7,077 bases of DNA from an uncultured bacterium (GTDB taxonomy: Bacteria > Bacteroidota > Ignavibacteria > Kapaibacteriales > UBA2268), in the NCBI GenBank assembly GCA_937875295.1, contig CALLXS010000021.1, positions 1 to 7,077 on the forward strand. Direction: 5' to 3'. The position numbers and the translations under genes are program-made. The notes beneath the pieces are model-generated. The model was not told the origin of the DNA and searched no databases. It was given only the letters and a program-made list of their open reading frames with translations. Shown piece after piece: positions 6,369 to 7,077 of the stretch (positions within the stretch are counted from its first letter, which is position 1; each line of letters begins with the position of its first letter).

Positions 6369-7077
6369 ATGGCAATATTGATTCATAACTTTTGGAAGTC
6401 AATTAAAAACCTTTCAAATAGTTACTCTTCACTTATCAAGCCATTAATTTTCATTTTTGCAATTTTTCTATTTAGCAGGACTGAGAGTACTATCGCGAAT
6501 AATAGTACCTATACTTTAAAAAATGAAAATTTAGACTCATCTTCAATAATTTCTTCCACTTTTATTAATAGCCATATAAATGAAGATGAAGTAAATGGAA
6601 CTTACTACGAACAAAATGGTGGTTCTTCATGGTATCATCATAAATTTCATAATAGAACAACTTCAAACGGCGAACGATACAGGAAAGATAAGCTCACTGC
6701 AGCTCATAAAAAATTACCTTTTGGTAGTATCGTTAAAATAACTAATAAACTAAATGGAAAAACCATTTTAGTTCGTATAAATGACCGCGGACCTTTTCAT
6801 AGGAAAAGAATAATTGATTTATCGCATAAGACCGCAGTCGAGCTTGGTGCTTTAGGGAATCCAAAAGTAAAAATTGAGACTTTTATTCCAGACAAAAGCT
6901 ACCGTAACGATGATATAGCTGATGAATACTTCATAGCATATTCTACATTTGACAAACCACAATTATTACCAGAGGGTGAATTCGATGACGATCGTAAAAT
7001 TATCAGCTTGGTCATGTATGTTCCAGCTGGTTTTTTTGAAGAAATGTTTTTTAAAGGACTGCTGGTTCGGCTTTTCA
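6369..7077 (+). CDS. rlpA: RlpA-like septal/peptidoglycan lytic transglycosylase (double-psi beta-barrel), 3' partial
   Basis: Open frame of 236 codons running off the right edge. The ATG at 6369 is directly preceded by an in-frame TAA, so no longer start exists. Residues 1-24 are a polar, basic N-region, about 25-36 form a hydrophobic export helix, and cleavage could follow the A43 region; no lipobox is seen, unlike E. coli RlpA. A linker leads to the RlpA double-psi beta-barrel (about 78-172): GGSSWYHHKFHNR, TSNGERY, LTAAHKKLPFG, VRINDRGPF and IIDLS. E102 and D139 occupy the positions of the catalytic acidic pair reported for Pseudomonas RlpA, so glycan-strand cleavage in the periplasm is plausible. 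The usual GExYD is GERYR here. After an acidic linker, residues 211-236 (ISLVMYVPAG then a helix) could be the start of a divergent SPOR domain, which would bind denuded glycans, but the window ends. The barrel assignment is firm; the C-terminal part is open. Confidence 0.9.
   Translation, partial: MAILIHNFWKSIKNLSNSYSSLIKPLIFIFAIFLFSRTESTIANNSTYTLKNENLDSSSIISSTFINSHINEDEVNGTYYEQNGGSSWYHHKFHNRTTSNGERYRKDKLTAAHKKLPFGSIVKITNKLNGKTILVRINDRGPFHRKRIIDLSHKTAVELGALGNPKVKIETFIPDKSYRNDDIADEYFIAYSTFDKPQLLPEGEFDDDRKIISLVMYVPAGFFEEMFFKGLLVRLF

Noticed and set aside
7026..7077. Resemblance of FFEEMFFKGLL in the RlpA-like tail to the EExxxR motif of CPBP (CAAX-type) membrane proteases
   Set aside because: The arginine is replaced by lysine, there are no preceding membrane helices, and the protein is a secreted barrel enzyme. 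Local similarity in a hydrophobic helix is the simpler explanation.

Overview
The window is a very AT-rich stretch of bacterial chromosome with six genes: four on the plus strand, then one on the minus strand, then one more plus-strand gene cut by the right edge. Several traits suggest the Bacteroidota/Chlorobiota/Ignavibacteria (FCB) side of the tree: most starts lack a Shine-Dalgarno sequence, there is a small exported lipoprotein, the kinase is a cytosolic REC-PAS-histidine kinase, and a CcmC-type protein sits beside an RsbU/RsbV/RsbW-type set. This placement is inference; there is no rRNA or marker gene to settle it.

Positions 1-3921 look like one operon. It opens with a 5'-truncated multi-spanning membrane protein carrying a GAF domain and a SpoIIE/RsbU-type PP2C phosphatase domain. 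Next come a STAS-domain anti-sigma-factor antagonist (2100-2486) and an RsbW/SpoIIAB-type ATPase/kinase (2516-2944). Together these are the three parts of a partner-switching circuit: the phosphatase would dephosphorylate the STAS protein, and the kinase would rephosphorylate it and hold an unknown target. No sigma factor lies in the window. The kinase gene overlaps by 4 bases (ATGA) with a CcmC/CcsA-family haem-handling protein (2941-3921), which carries an unusually large predicted periplasmic insertion. The coupling of a partner switch to cytochrome c maturation is the most unusual feature here.

Positions 3922-4566 hold a small lipoprotein gene (3995-4483) with the only clear Shine-Dalgarno sequence in the window, followed by a perfect 16-bp hairpin that probably terminates transcription from both sides.

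Positions 4567-6138 (minus strand) encode a soluble REC-PAS-HisKA-HATPase sensor kinase with all key residues present. A 230-bp divergent intergenic region (6139-6368) contains a good sigma70-like promoter facing right. It leads into a 3'-truncated RlpA-like gene (6369 to the window edge) with an N-terminal hydrophobic export segment and a complete double-psi beta-barrel domain.

Apart from the CcmC-family protein's link to the partner switch, the genes are individually recognisable. I saw no mobile element, CRISPR array, tRNA or rRNA.
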